From Pseudomonadota bacterium (GTDB lineage Bacteria > Pseudomonadota > Alphaproteobacteria > Caulobacterales > Caulobacteraceae), in assembly GCA_023445705.1 (NCBI GenBank), contig JAEXKM010000138.1:1-13791 (forward strand): DNA of 13,791 bases, given 5' to 3'. The notes under the pieces were generated by a model, which had not been told where the DNA came from, did no database searches, and was given only the letters and a program-made list of their open reading frames with translations. Below, piece by piece: positions 7,210-13,058 of the stretch. The first letter of the stretch is position 1. Each line of letters starts with the position of its first letter. The position numbers and the translations under genes are program-made.

Positions 7210-8223
7210 ATGGCGACATTGCAGGCGAGGTTGACCGACCGGGCCAGGGACGAGGCGCGAGAGCTCTGCGCCCGCCGCCTGCACCTGGCGGTCGACGAAG
7301 ATCCGCTGAGCCGCATCCTCAAGGATCTGCGTATCGTGGGGGTGTCGTACGGTTCCTGCCGTTTCTCCTCCCCCTGGGGACTGAATTTTCCGAGCGACGG
7401 ATCGGCGCGGCTGCACTTCGTCGTCGAAGGCGATTGCTGGTTGCGGCTTGAAGGGCAGGAGCCCCTGCATCTGAAGGCCGGCGATGCGGTGTTGTTGCCG
7501 AAGGCCGCGACCCATTGCTTGAGCGACGAGCCTGGCGGCCGCACGACCTGCATCCAGGACATGCCGATGCGGGCGATCGGGGATCGGGTGTTTCGGCTGG
7601 AGGGCGCAGGCGTCGGCAGCACGGTGCTCGCCTGTTGCGCGGTGCGTTTTCGCGAGCCGTGCCTGAATCCGCTGCTGGAACTCATGCCTGCGGTGATCAG
7701 CGTGCCCCAGGCCCAGAGCGATCCGACGCTGCCGGCCCTGCTGGCGGCCATGGCCGACGAGGTGCTGGGTCAGCAGATCGGCGCGGCCACCGTGCTCTCG
7801 CGCCTGGCCGATGTGATTATCACCCGGCTCATCCGCGCCTGGGTGCGTGAGGGCGGGCGTGACGCCGATGGCTGGATGGCGGCGATCCGCGATCCAAGGA
7901 TCGGCCGCGCCCTGGCGGCGATCCACCAGGACCCGGCCCGCGACTGGTCTGTCGCCGCCCTGGCGAGCGTGGCGGGGCTCTCGCGGTCGACTTTCGCCGA
8001 GCGGTTCGCGCGCGCGTTGGGAGTTTCGCCGGCCCGCTATCTGGTCCGCTGGCGGATGTATGTCGCGAGCATGTTGCTGACCGAGCAGGGGCTGAGCATC
8101 GCCGAGGTCTGCGCCCGGCTGGGTTACGAATCCGTGCCGGCGTTCAGTCGCGCGTTCAAGCGGCACCTGGGGGCTCCGCCCGGAGCCATCCGGCGCATGC
8201 GCGCCTACGCTCAGATTTCCTGA
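7210..8223 (+). CDS. AraC-family transcriptional regulator with N-terminal cupin
   Basis: 337-aa regulator. Residues about 35-115 form a cupin sensor of the AraC-binding (cupin_6-like) type: LHFVVEGDCWLRLEG, then LKAGDAVLLPKAATHCLSD. Residues about 235-335 hold the double HTH: WSVAALASVAGLSRSTFAERF, GVSPARYLVRWRM, then LSIAEVCARLGYESVPAFSRAFKRHLGAPP. The frame is open further upstream and an ATG at 7150 is possible, but GAAGGA lies 7 nt before 7210 and that start fits the family. It probably senses a small molecule and activates or represses the NepI-like exporter. The last 13 bp overlap the convergent paralogue B gene, leaving no room for a terminator between them. Confidence 0.9.
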   Translation: MATLQARLTDRARDEARELCARRLHLAVDEDPLSRILKDLRIVGVSYGSCRFSSPWGLNFPSDGSARLHFVVEGDCWLRLEGQEPLHLKAGDAVLLPKAATHCLSDEPGGRTTCIQDMPMRAIGDRVFRLEGAGVGSTVLACCAVRFREPCLNPLLELMPAVISVPQAQSDPTLPALLAAMADEVLGQQIGAATVLSRLADVIITRLIRAWVREGGRDADGWMAAIRDPRIGRALAAIHQDPARDWSVAALASVAGLSRSTFAERFARALGVSPARYLVRWRMYVASMLLTEQGLSIAEVCARLGYESVPAFSRAFKRHLGAPPGAIRRMRAYAQIS

Positions 8224-8525
8224 TCGAAGACCGTCGCCTTGGGCTGGGCGGCGAGCAGATCGTCATGCTCGGCGTGGCGGGAGGCCCGCGAGACGTTCAG
8301 GCGCGTGAAGAGGTGGCCCGACGAGGAGGCGAGGGTCTCCTGAGTGGCGGCCTTGGCGCGGGAAAGATCGCTGCTGACGCCCAGGGCGACGATCACCGGC
8401 CGATCGTTTTCGAACACCAGGACCGCGAAATTGCCCGCGGTCGGGGTGTGATGGTCCGTGGCCGGCCAGGCCCGGAAACGATAGGCGGCGCCCGATACGC
8501 CCGTTAGGTCGACAAATTCACGCAT
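8211..8525 (-). CDS. Hypothetical protein, 104 aa, paralogue B (YRFR/RLNV family)
   Basis: Same family and length as the protein at 5472-5786, on the opposite strand. Conserved between the two: SGAxYRFR at 11-18, TAGN at 29-32, and RLNVSRASRHAEHDDL near 75-90. Outside these blocks the two differ strongly, so duplication is old or both were acquired separately. Function unknown; no membrane segment. The 3' end overlaps the araC-type gene by 13 bp. Third positions are strongly GC-biased and the open frame coincides exactly with the family length, which supports it as real. Confidence 0.75.
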   Translation of the reverse strand: MREFVDLTGVSGAAYRFRAWPATDHHTPTAGNFAVLVFENDRPVIVALGVSSDLSRAKAATQETLASSSGHLFTRLNVSRASRHAEHDDLLAAQPKATVFDQEI

Positions 8526-8556
8526 ACTTTAGGTCCAGGGTCCTCGCAGAGGCGCC

Positions 8557-8603
8557 AAGCTCGGAATCATCCCCCTCCGGCGCGGCCGGAAAAGCTCGGA
8601 GTC
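8557..8603. promoter_or_regulatory. Direct repeat flanking a palindrome between divergent genes
   Basis: AAGCTCGGAATC (8557-8568) and AAGCTCGGAGTC (8592-8603) match at 11 of 12 positions, start-to-start distance 35 bp. Between them TCCGGC-GCG-GCCGGA (8576-8590) is a perfect inverted repeat. The block sits in the 88 bp separating paralogue B (minus) from the small membrane protein (plus), where both promoters must lie. Operator function is inferred. Confidence 0.4.
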
Positions 8604-8613
8604 CAATTGGCGT

Positions 8614-9003
8614 ATGGCGGAGTCTATCCAGCGCTTTCTGCGTCGTCGCCCCACGATTTCCACTCATGCGCCACTTGGCCGCGTTTTCAACGTGCTGCGC
8701 GAGAGCTGGCGACTGGCCGACGATCCCAAACGGGTCCGGCCGGACGCGGGTTTCCTGGCGACCGGGCGCAGCGCCGGAGAGGCCGCAGACCTTGCGAGAG
8801 AAGCGGCCACGCGGTTCAAGCGCCACGGCTTCGACAAGGCCTCTGGGGCCTGGTGGGCGGTGGAAGGCGAACTTTTCCACAGAATCACCGTGGCTCCCGG
8901 ACGGGGGCGCCAGGTCGGGCTGGCCCTGGGGGTCGGCGCGGCGGGCGTGGCGGCGCTGTTGGTGGCCGGGAAGATGATGGGCGGCGGCAAGCGCGCCCGT
9001 TAG
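8614..9003 (+). CDS. Hypothetical protein with C-terminal membrane helix
   Basis: 129 aa, not recognised. The first 90 residues are soluble and basic (QRFLRRRP, ATRFKRHGFDKASGAWWAVEGELFHRI). Residues about 100-120 are hydrophobic (VGLALGVGAAGVAALLVAGKMM) and end in a glycine/arginine tail, so the protein may be tail-anchored. The start is uncertain because there is no clear Shine-Dalgarno; ATG 8614 is the first in frame. GC-rich third positions and length support a real gene. It lies immediately upstream of the dusA remnant and so marks the chromosomal side of the junction. Confidence 0.6.
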   Translation: MAESIQRFLRRRPTISTHAPLGRVFNVLRESWRLADDPKRVRPDAGFLATGRSAGEAADLAREAATRFKRHGFDKASGAWWAVEGELFHRITVAPGRGRQVGLALGVGAAGVAALLVAGKMMGGGKRAR

Positions 9004-9089
9004 CGCCGCCCGCGACGCAAAATTCCGGGAAAGTCCTGGCATAATGGCGTAGAACCCGCGTCCTCTTGGACAAAACGCCCGCCGACCCG

Positions 9090-9155
9090 ATGCAATCGCT
9101 TCCTTCGCACAGGCTGTCCGTCGCCCCGATGATGGACTGGACGGAATTCGCTTAA
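9090..9155 (+). pseudogene. dusA: dusA 5' fragment (tRNA-dihydrouridine synthase A), interrupted by an integrated element
   Basis: An ATG at 9090 opens a frame that contains HRLSVAPMMDWTEF and stops at TAA 9153-9155. HRLSVAPMMDWT is the conserved N-terminus of DusA, the enzyme that reduces uridine in the D-loop of tRNAs, in which the barrel start SVAPMMDWTD is followed by RHCR. Here the match ends after ACGGA (about 9144) and foreign sequence follows. The 5' end of dusA is an established integration site for a family of tyrosine-recombinase islands and prophages, which leave such a remnant at one end and a repaired dusA at the other. The remaining roughly 310 codons are not in the window. Confidence 0.8.
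9120..9145 (+). other. Probable attachment site (att) of the dusA-integrated element
   Basis: The last nucleotides that still encode DusA (GCCCCGATGATGGACTGGAC and the following GGA) mark the crossover region. The exact core cannot be fixed without the opposite end of the element. A second copy of this stretch at the far right end is predicted. Confidence 0.55.
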
Positions 9156-9191
9156 AAATCAAAGTGTTACGGCGTGTCTTGTGCGCCGCTA

Positions 9192-9230
9192 GTTCGCGAA
9201 TGTTCTCGCAGTTTTTCGCGTTTGTTCGCG
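9192..9230 (+). repeat. Array of four GTTCGCG-like heptamers next to the att site
   Basis: GTTCGCG (9192), GTTCTCG (9202), TTTCGCG (9214) and GTTCGCG (9224) recur with start distances of 10, 12 and 10 bp, about one helical turn each. They begin roughly 48 bp inside the element from the dusA junction. This is the distance range and phasing expected for arm-type sites of a tyrosine integrase or an excisionase array. That role is inferred. Confidence 0.45.
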
Positions 9231-9300
9231 CCTCTGTCGGTAGTTCCAGAACTGGACCGACTGGGAGAACAGTTGGTCCTGTCAGGCTGGTCGGTCTGCC

Positions 9301-9337
9301 CCACGGTCCGAAGTACGAATGCAAACTTCGGACGTGG
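9301..9337. repeat. 13-bp hairpin with one bulged G
   Basis: CCAC (9301-9304) and GTCCGAAGT (9306-9314) pair perfectly with ACTTCGGAC (9325-9333) and GTGG (9334-9337), leaving G9305 bulged and a 10-nt loop. No T-run follows on either strand. It does not have the conserved ends of an integron attC site. It may be a structured RNA, a DNA cruciform or a remnant of a palindromic repeat. Confidence 0.5.
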
Positions 9338-9517
9338 AGGAGCCGACGGACCTCGCCGGCGCGCCGGGGCGACTTTCTGGACCTGTGCGGCCGCGAGGTG
9401 TCGAGGTGATACTGCAGCGGCTGATGGAGGGGCTTTCGCCTGCGGCGCAAATCTAGGTCGCGGCTGGGCAGAGCCTCGGCGGCGCACGGGCGAGCAGGCG
9501 CAACCGTTCGACCGGTG

Positions 9518-9697
9518 CTAGTGCGTTTTCTGGGCTGGCAGGTCGGCCCCTCGATTGAAGACCGTAGCGGTATGCTCCGCGTCTTCCCGCGACAGGCCAG
9601 ATTGCCGCTCCATCGCGATCATAAGCGTCTCGCCGGTCGTCAGGTCGTAGACACTGAAGCCGCCTGGGTCGGGCCGGATGGCGAAGCGATTCTCCAT
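9518..9697 (-). CDS. Hypothetical protein, 59 aa
   Basis: Small frame from ATG 9697 to TAG 9518: MENRFAIRPDPGGFSVYDLT at the start, then TGETLMIAMERQSGLSREDA and a short polar tail. Third codon positions are strongly GC-biased, as in genes of this genome, which is the main support. The sequence reads like two or three beta strands followed by a short helix (the SREDAEHTA segment); no membrane segment. No clear Shine-Dalgarno. It starts 31 bp after the stop of the HTH gene on the same strand and is probably co-transcribed with it. Family not recognised. Confidence 0.6.
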   Translation of the reverse strand: MENRFAIRPDPGGFSVYDLTTGETLMIAMERQSGLSREDAEHTATVFNRGADLPAQKTH

Positions 9698-9728
9698 GCA
9701 GTGACTATGCGCCCGAGCTTAGCCATTG

Positions 9729-10253
9729 TCAGTCTTGGCCATCCCCTGTGTGGCGGCGCCGGCCCTTGGGAAGAAAGGTTGAGCGCAGGCCCAATCGCCC
9801 GGCTTGTTCATCAAGCCACGTCTCGGCCGTGAGGTCGCGCTTGCGAACATGTTCCGTCAGATCCTGAAACAGGCGCCTGAACCCGCCCCACCAGACACGC
9901 GGTTCGATCAACACCAAGTCGTCGCCCATTTCCTCCTGGAATGGGCTCAGGGCCAGCATCATGACCACCATTGGCTTGCTGTCGATCGAGCGAACCGCAA
10001 ACTCGGGCGACCGCAACCAGATACTGGCGACAATGGCGAACGGGTCGCTATCGGTCGCCTCCGAGAACAGACGAATTCTCTCAAGGTCAAACGGACCCGT
10101 TCCCTCCTCGAAGTGCTGATAGGTGCGTAGGGGAAGGCCCATCGCTAGCGCGACGTCAGTGGCGCGCATGCCGCGCGCCCGGCGTACGGCGCGCAGAGCG
10201 GCCGCCAGCAGGGCGTCCTGGCTAAGACCATTGCCTGGGGTCGCGTCGTCCAT
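9729..10253 (-). CDS. XRE-like helix-turn-helix regulator
   Basis: 174 aa. Residues about 15-70 resemble an XRE HTH: AALRAVRRARGMRATDVALA, then MGLPLRTYQHFEEGTGPFDL, followed by ERIRLFSEATDSDPFAIVAS. The rest (AVRSIDSKPMVVMMLALSPF, then WWGGFRRLFQDLTEHVRKRD) is an unnamed domain. It is probably a DNA-binding repressor encoded by the integrated element. GGAGG lies close upstream of the ATG, and two imperfect or perfect palindromes plus a TATACT box lie within 70 bp, suggesting autoregulation. The 59-aa gene follows on the same strand. What it controls is unknown; the TetA-like exporter 700 bp away, which lacks a TetR partner, is one candidate. Confidence 0.75.
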   Translation of the reverse strand: MDDATPGNGLSQDALLAAALRAVRRARGMRATDVALAMGLPLRTYQHFEEGTGPFDLERIRLFSEATDSDPFAIVASIWLRSPEFAVRSIDSKPMVVMMLALSPFQEEMGDDLVLIEPRVWWGGFRRLFQDLTEHVRKRDLTAETWLDEQAGRLGLRSTFLPKGRRRHTGDGQD

Positions 10254-10274
10254 ACCCCTCCGCCCGCCATCGTT

Positions 10275-10303
10275 CGAGGATAGATACCCTCGCGCATTGC
10301 GCG
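10275..10303 (-). promoter_or_regulatory. Paired palindromes upstream of the HTH gene (candidate operators)
   Basis: CGAGGATA-GA-TACCCTCG (10275-10292, one mismatch) is followed directly by CGCGCA-T-TGCGCG (10291-10303, perfect). They lie 22-50 bp upstream of the start codon at 10253, between it and a candidate -10 box. A repressor bound here would block the gene, as expected for autoregulation. Confidence 0.45.
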
Positions 10304-10314
10304 CATGGACTCAA

Positions 10315-10342
10315 AGTATAGTTGTATTTTTCTCTGCGTCTT
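10315..10342 (-). promoter_or_regulatory. Candidate sigma-70-type promoter for the HTH gene
   Basis: Reading the minus strand, AAGACG (10342-10337) and TATACT (10320-10315) are separated by 16 bp. The -10 box is good. The -35 box keeps only the GACG half of an alphaproteobacterial TTGACG. The surrounding bases are unusually AT-rich for this window. Transcription would begin near 10307, just before the paired palindromes. Confidence 0.35.
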
Positions 10343-10956
10343 TACCTAGGGGCGGTAGTGAGGGGGCGGGCGTTGGAATCTTCGCAGCACGAAGCCCGCT
10401 ATCTCGCCGAGCGCTCGCCGCCTCGCGACTGAGTCGCCCCTGGCTCTTGAACGTCGGCCGCTTCACGGCGCCCGCCGCCTCCATCATCTGGCGCGCATGA
10501 GCGGGCTGCAAGCTTGACCCGCGTTTCGCTCGCCAGCAACGTCGTCTGAGTAGTGCTCCGCTGAGCGCCGCGTCGACCTCAATTTTGCTGCGCCGGAAAC
10601 TGGCGCGGTCTGCGCCCAAAAAAGGCGCGCCCGGCACGGACGTAGAGCGAGTTTCGCCGCTGTCGAAAAGTTGGCTCCGCCCGCAGGGAGCGGAGCCAAA
10701 GTGAAATAAGGAGAAAATGCCGAGCAGGCCGAACGAGATCGGGAGCAAGTCCCGACCCCGCCCGACTGACGGTAAGAAGATCTCGAAAGCTTCGAACGGA
10801 GTTTCACAAGCGCTCTGGCGGGGGAATTCTGATCGGATTGTCGAACGCAATTCGAATCCGCGAGATGTACGGCGGCGGCAGCAGCGGCTGATCCGAACAT
10901 TTGGCGCACGCGACAAGGGCACCTGAGCCCCATGACGTGGCCTGGGGGGAGTTTGG
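10343..10956. other. Gene-poor region (about 610 bp) upstream of the TetA-like exporter
   Basis: No convincing gene is seen. Notable contents are a nested inverted repeat (GCGGGC with GCCCGC around CTTCG-CAGCA-CGAAG near 10366-10404), a 10-bp-stem hairpin at 10671-10699, and TCGGGA/TCCCGA around a 5-nt loop at 10739-10755. There is also a short frame 10717-10926 (69 aa, Arg-rich) with AAGGAG 3 nt before its ATG. That frame has good third positions at first and mixed ones later, so I leave it as a possible small gene or leader. The region may also hold the exporter promoter, a structured leader or a gene remnant. Confidence 0.4.
10671..10699. repeat. Perfect 10-bp hairpin (GGCTCCGC type)
   Basis: TTGGCTCCGC (10671-10680) and GCGGAGCCAA (10690-10699) form a perfect stem with a 9-nt loop. 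On the plus strand it is followed 8 nt later by AAGGAG and an ATG (10717). On the minus strand it is followed by CTTTTC, so it could act as a weak terminator for leftward transcription. Confidence 0.5.
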
Positions 10957-12225
10957 ATGGGTGATTTGACTAGCGCCGGTGGGGTGAGCCAGTCGGCGAG
11001 AGGCTCGGCGCCGCGCCAGGCCGCCTTCGGCTTCATCTTCGCGTCGGCTCTCATGAACTCGATCTCGTTCGGGATCATGCTGCCGATTGTTCCAAACCTT
11101 ATTCGGGAGCTGGCCGGCGGCGACACTTCGTCGGCATCTGAGTGGAACGTGCTCTTCGCGACCAGCTGGGGTGTGATGCAGCTCTTTTGCGGGCCGCTCC
11201 TCGGCATGCTGTCCGATCGGATTGGGCGGCGGCCGGTGCTGTTGATCTCATTCTTCGGGCTCGGCTTGGACTTCCTTCTCATGGCCTATGCGCCGAACCT
11301 TTGGTGGCTGCTCGCCGGACGGCTGCTCAATGGCGCGACGGCGAGCACGATGTCGACCGCCAACGCCTATCTCGCCGATGTCACACCGCCAGATCAGCGC
11401 GCCAAGACCTTTGGCCTGATGGCATCAGCCTTCTCCATCGGCTTCATCGTGGGGCCGATGATCGGGGGGCTACTGGGCGAGTACGGGCTGCGACTACCGT
11501 TCATTGCCGCGGCCGTCATTACCTTCGCCAATGCGATCTATGGCCTGCTCGTTTTGCCGGAGTCGCTGCCGAAGGAGCGACGCGCCAAACGGTTTGAGTG
11601 GGGCCGGGCCAATCCGCTGGGCGCCTTGAGGCTGCTCCGCTCGCACTCGGACCTGCTTCCTCTCGCGGGCGTGGCTTTTCTCTTCCAGCTTTCTCAAATG
11701 GTCCTGCCCACGATCTATGTCCTCTACACCGCCCACCGCTACGGTTGGTCGACCGGCATGGAGGGCGCCGCTTTTCTGCTGATCGGGGTTCTTGGGGTCT
11801 TTGTTCAGATGGTCCTGGTCGGGCCCGTCGTCGCTCGGATTGGCTTGAGGAACGCCATCTTGCTCGGGGCTGTATCCGGCGCGGCTTGCTATGCCTGGTA
11901 CGGCGCCATGGCGAACGGATGGGTGTTCCTGGTTGGCGCGGCTCTGCAGGCGCTGCAGGGATTCCTGATGCCTGGTCTACAGGGGCTCATGACCCGCTTG
12001 GTCCGGCCAGAGGAGCAGGGCCAGTTGCAGGGCGCCAATCAAAGTATGATGGGTGTCGCTTCGATCGCCGGGCCGATGATCTTTGGGATGGTGTTCGCTT
12101 GGTCAGTTCGCCACGAGACCATCTCATCGATTCCAGGGCTGGCCTTCTACGTGGCGTCGGGCCTCATGGTCGCTGCCGTCTTGCTGGCCTTCTGGAAGGC
12201 GCAACCTCCTGAGAAGGAAGCCTAG
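10957..12225 (+). CDS. TetA-like MFS drug exporter (TCR/Tet family)
   Basis: 422-aa inner-membrane drug/proton antiporter with 12 predicted helices after a polar 20-residue tail. It follows tetracycline exporters along its length: GMLSDRIGRRPVLL at 83-96 (motif A), DFLLMAYAPNLWWLLAGRLL at 105-124, AYLADVTPPDQRAKTFGLMA at 137-156, GFIVGPMIGGLLGEYG at 162-177, LPESLPKERR, and near the end EEQGQLQGANQS followed by SIAGPMIFG. Similarity to TetA of class A/B is clear, but several substrate-facing residues differ, so tetracycline is not assured. A GGGGGGA stretch precedes the ATG at 10957. No tetR gene is adjacent. Codons use more T in third position than the left part of the window, in keeping with acquisition on the element. 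Confidence 0.88.
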   Translation: MGDLTSAGGVSQSARGSAPRQAAFGFIFASALMNSISFGIMLPIVPNLIRELAGGDTSSASEWNVLFATSWGVMQLFCGPLLGMLSDRIGRRPVLLISFFGLGLDFLLMAYAPNLWWLLAGRLLNGATASTMSTANAYLADVTPPDQRAKTFGLMASAFSIGFIVGPMIGGLLGEYGLRLPFIAAAVITFANAIYGLLVLPESLPKERRAKRFEWGRANPLGALRLLRSHSDLLPLAGVAFLFQLSQMVLPTIYVLYTAHRYGWSTGMEGAAFLLIGVLGVFVQMVLVGPVVARIGLRNAILLGAVSGAACYAWYGAMANGWVFLVGAALQALQGFLMPGLQGLMTRLVRPEEQGQLQGANQSMMGVASIAGPMIFGMVFAWSVRHETISSIPGLAFYVASGLMVAAVLLAFWKAQPPEKEA

Positions 12226-12254
12226 GGACGAGGGCGGCCGCATTGCGACGGCTC

Positions 12255-12506
12255 TCAGCTGAGGCCGGCGAGAAGTTGCTTGCACTTGTCTCTCAGCACC
12301 CCGTCGTGGGGCCGCGTGGCCAGCCAATCGCTGAAAGCGATGATCCTGGCTTCCTGGGCGGGCGACCAAGTCTCGACCCGCATCAACAGCGTCAGTATGG
12401 CCTGTGCGCGCTCACGGGGGGAGGGGGCGCTTGGCAGCGTGCGGCAAAGGCTCTTGGCCTCGACCATGGCATGGTGACGCGGGGACATCTTGTTGCTGTG
12501 GATCAT
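12255..12506 (-). CDS. Hypothetical small protein, 77-83 aa
   Basis: Mostly helical, soluble protein: MSPRHHAMVEAKSLCRTLPS, PRERAQAILTLLMRVETWSP and AQEARIIAFSDWLATRPHDG are consecutive helices by eye. Not recognised. The minus-strand frame stays open far upstream, but sequence beyond the ATG at 12506 no longer reads like protein. The start is 12506 or 12488 (6 codons later); neither has a clear ribosome site. Third positions are strongly GC-biased throughout, which supports a real gene. It converges on the exporter gene with 29 bp between stops and no terminator-like structure between them. Confidence 0.6.
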   Translation of the reverse strand: MIHSNKMSPRHHAMVEAKSLCRTLPSAPSPRERAQAILTLLMRVETWSPAQEARIIAFSDWLATRPHDGVLRDKCKQLLAGLS

Positions 12507-13058
12507 TGGTTGGCGGGGAAGCGCTCTTGTGCGTGGAACACGGAACTCAACGCAAGATGCAGAGCTCGGGGGCCCTTGGCAGAAGAAGGGCGCGGTCCCC
12601 GCCGTGAATGGCGGGCACCGCGCCCCGGGACTGGAAAGAAAACTACTAAAGTACGCGAACGCGTGAGTGCCGTTCACCGTTAATGAAAGTGCGCGGGAGA
12701 CGCTCGCGCAGGTGGGTTGAAACGCCTCGAACGGCTTTCGAAAATAGGAACATTGAAACCGTTGCGGAGGCAGTCGGGCGGCTGACGAGAAGCTGATCGG
12801 CTGTCTGCGTTGAAGAGCGCGTCTCAAATCACTTCGCGGCCCTGCTCGTTGCACGCGTCGACATCTGGCGCTGATCCAGGCAAGTGGAAGGCGAATTGCG
12901 GCAGCGGGACGAGCTAGCCGTGCATGCGGATGGCGCGCCGCGCGCCAAATTACCGCGCAGATGGTGCGTCGAGCCCCACTATCCCGTCCTCGCCTCCGGA
13001 TTTCGTAGTTTCTCGCATCTGATTGTGTTCGAGGACCCACTGGCGGGGCGTTTCGATC
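12507..13058. other. Gene-free stretch (552 bp) with hairpins upstream of the DUF2285 gene
   Basis: No supported gene. It contains the strong hairpin 12588-12625, a 12-bp inverted repeat ACGCG-AA-CGCGT at 12653-12664 beside TACTAAAG, and TCGAACGG (12727-12734), which also occurs at 10792-10799. AACGG-c-TTTC and GAAACCGTT about 15 nt apart form an imperfect stem near 12730-12767. It should include the promoter and control sites of the transfer regulator. Confidence 0.4.
12588..12625. repeat. Very stable GC-rich hairpin (9 + 6 bp stem)
   Basis: GGGCGCGGT (12588-12596) pairs with ACCGCGCCC (12617-12625). After one C-C mismatch, CCCGCC (12598-12603) pairs with GGCGGG (12610-12615), leaving a GTGAAT loop. 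Read on the minus strand it is followed by TTCTTCT, so a leftward transcript could terminate or pause here, 82 bp upstream of the 12506 start. On the plus strand A-rich sequence follows. Confidence 0.55.

Larger units (their letters stand above)
9156..9517. other. Gene-free element end (362 bp) with repeats and a hairpin
   Basis: No convincing coding frame; the open frames here are short, lack ribosome sites and look unlike proteins. Seen in it: an array of GTTCGCG-like heptamers at 9192-9230, a short inverted repeat AGTTC-CA-GAACT near 9241-9252, and a strong hairpin at 9301-9337. It is next to the attachment site, so it is a likely location for recombinase and accessory-factor binding. Confidence 0.5.

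Noticed and set aside
7027..8166. Minus-strand open frame of 379 codons
   Set aside because: Antisense to the AraC-type gene, which has clear cupin and HTH domains.
9192..9230. Heptamer array as a CRISPR array
   Set aside because: Units are 7 bp with 3-5 bp between them, far too short for repeats and spacers, and no cas gene is present.
9301..9337. Hairpin as an integron attC site
   Set aside because: The conserved outer RYYYAAC and GTTRRRY ends are absent and there is no gene-cassette array.
10311..11282. Minus-strand open frame of 323 codons spanning the non-coding region and the start of the exporter
   Set aside because: No recognisable domain, no ribosome site, and half of it is antisense to the exporter. 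Kept only as a reason to look for degenerate genes there.
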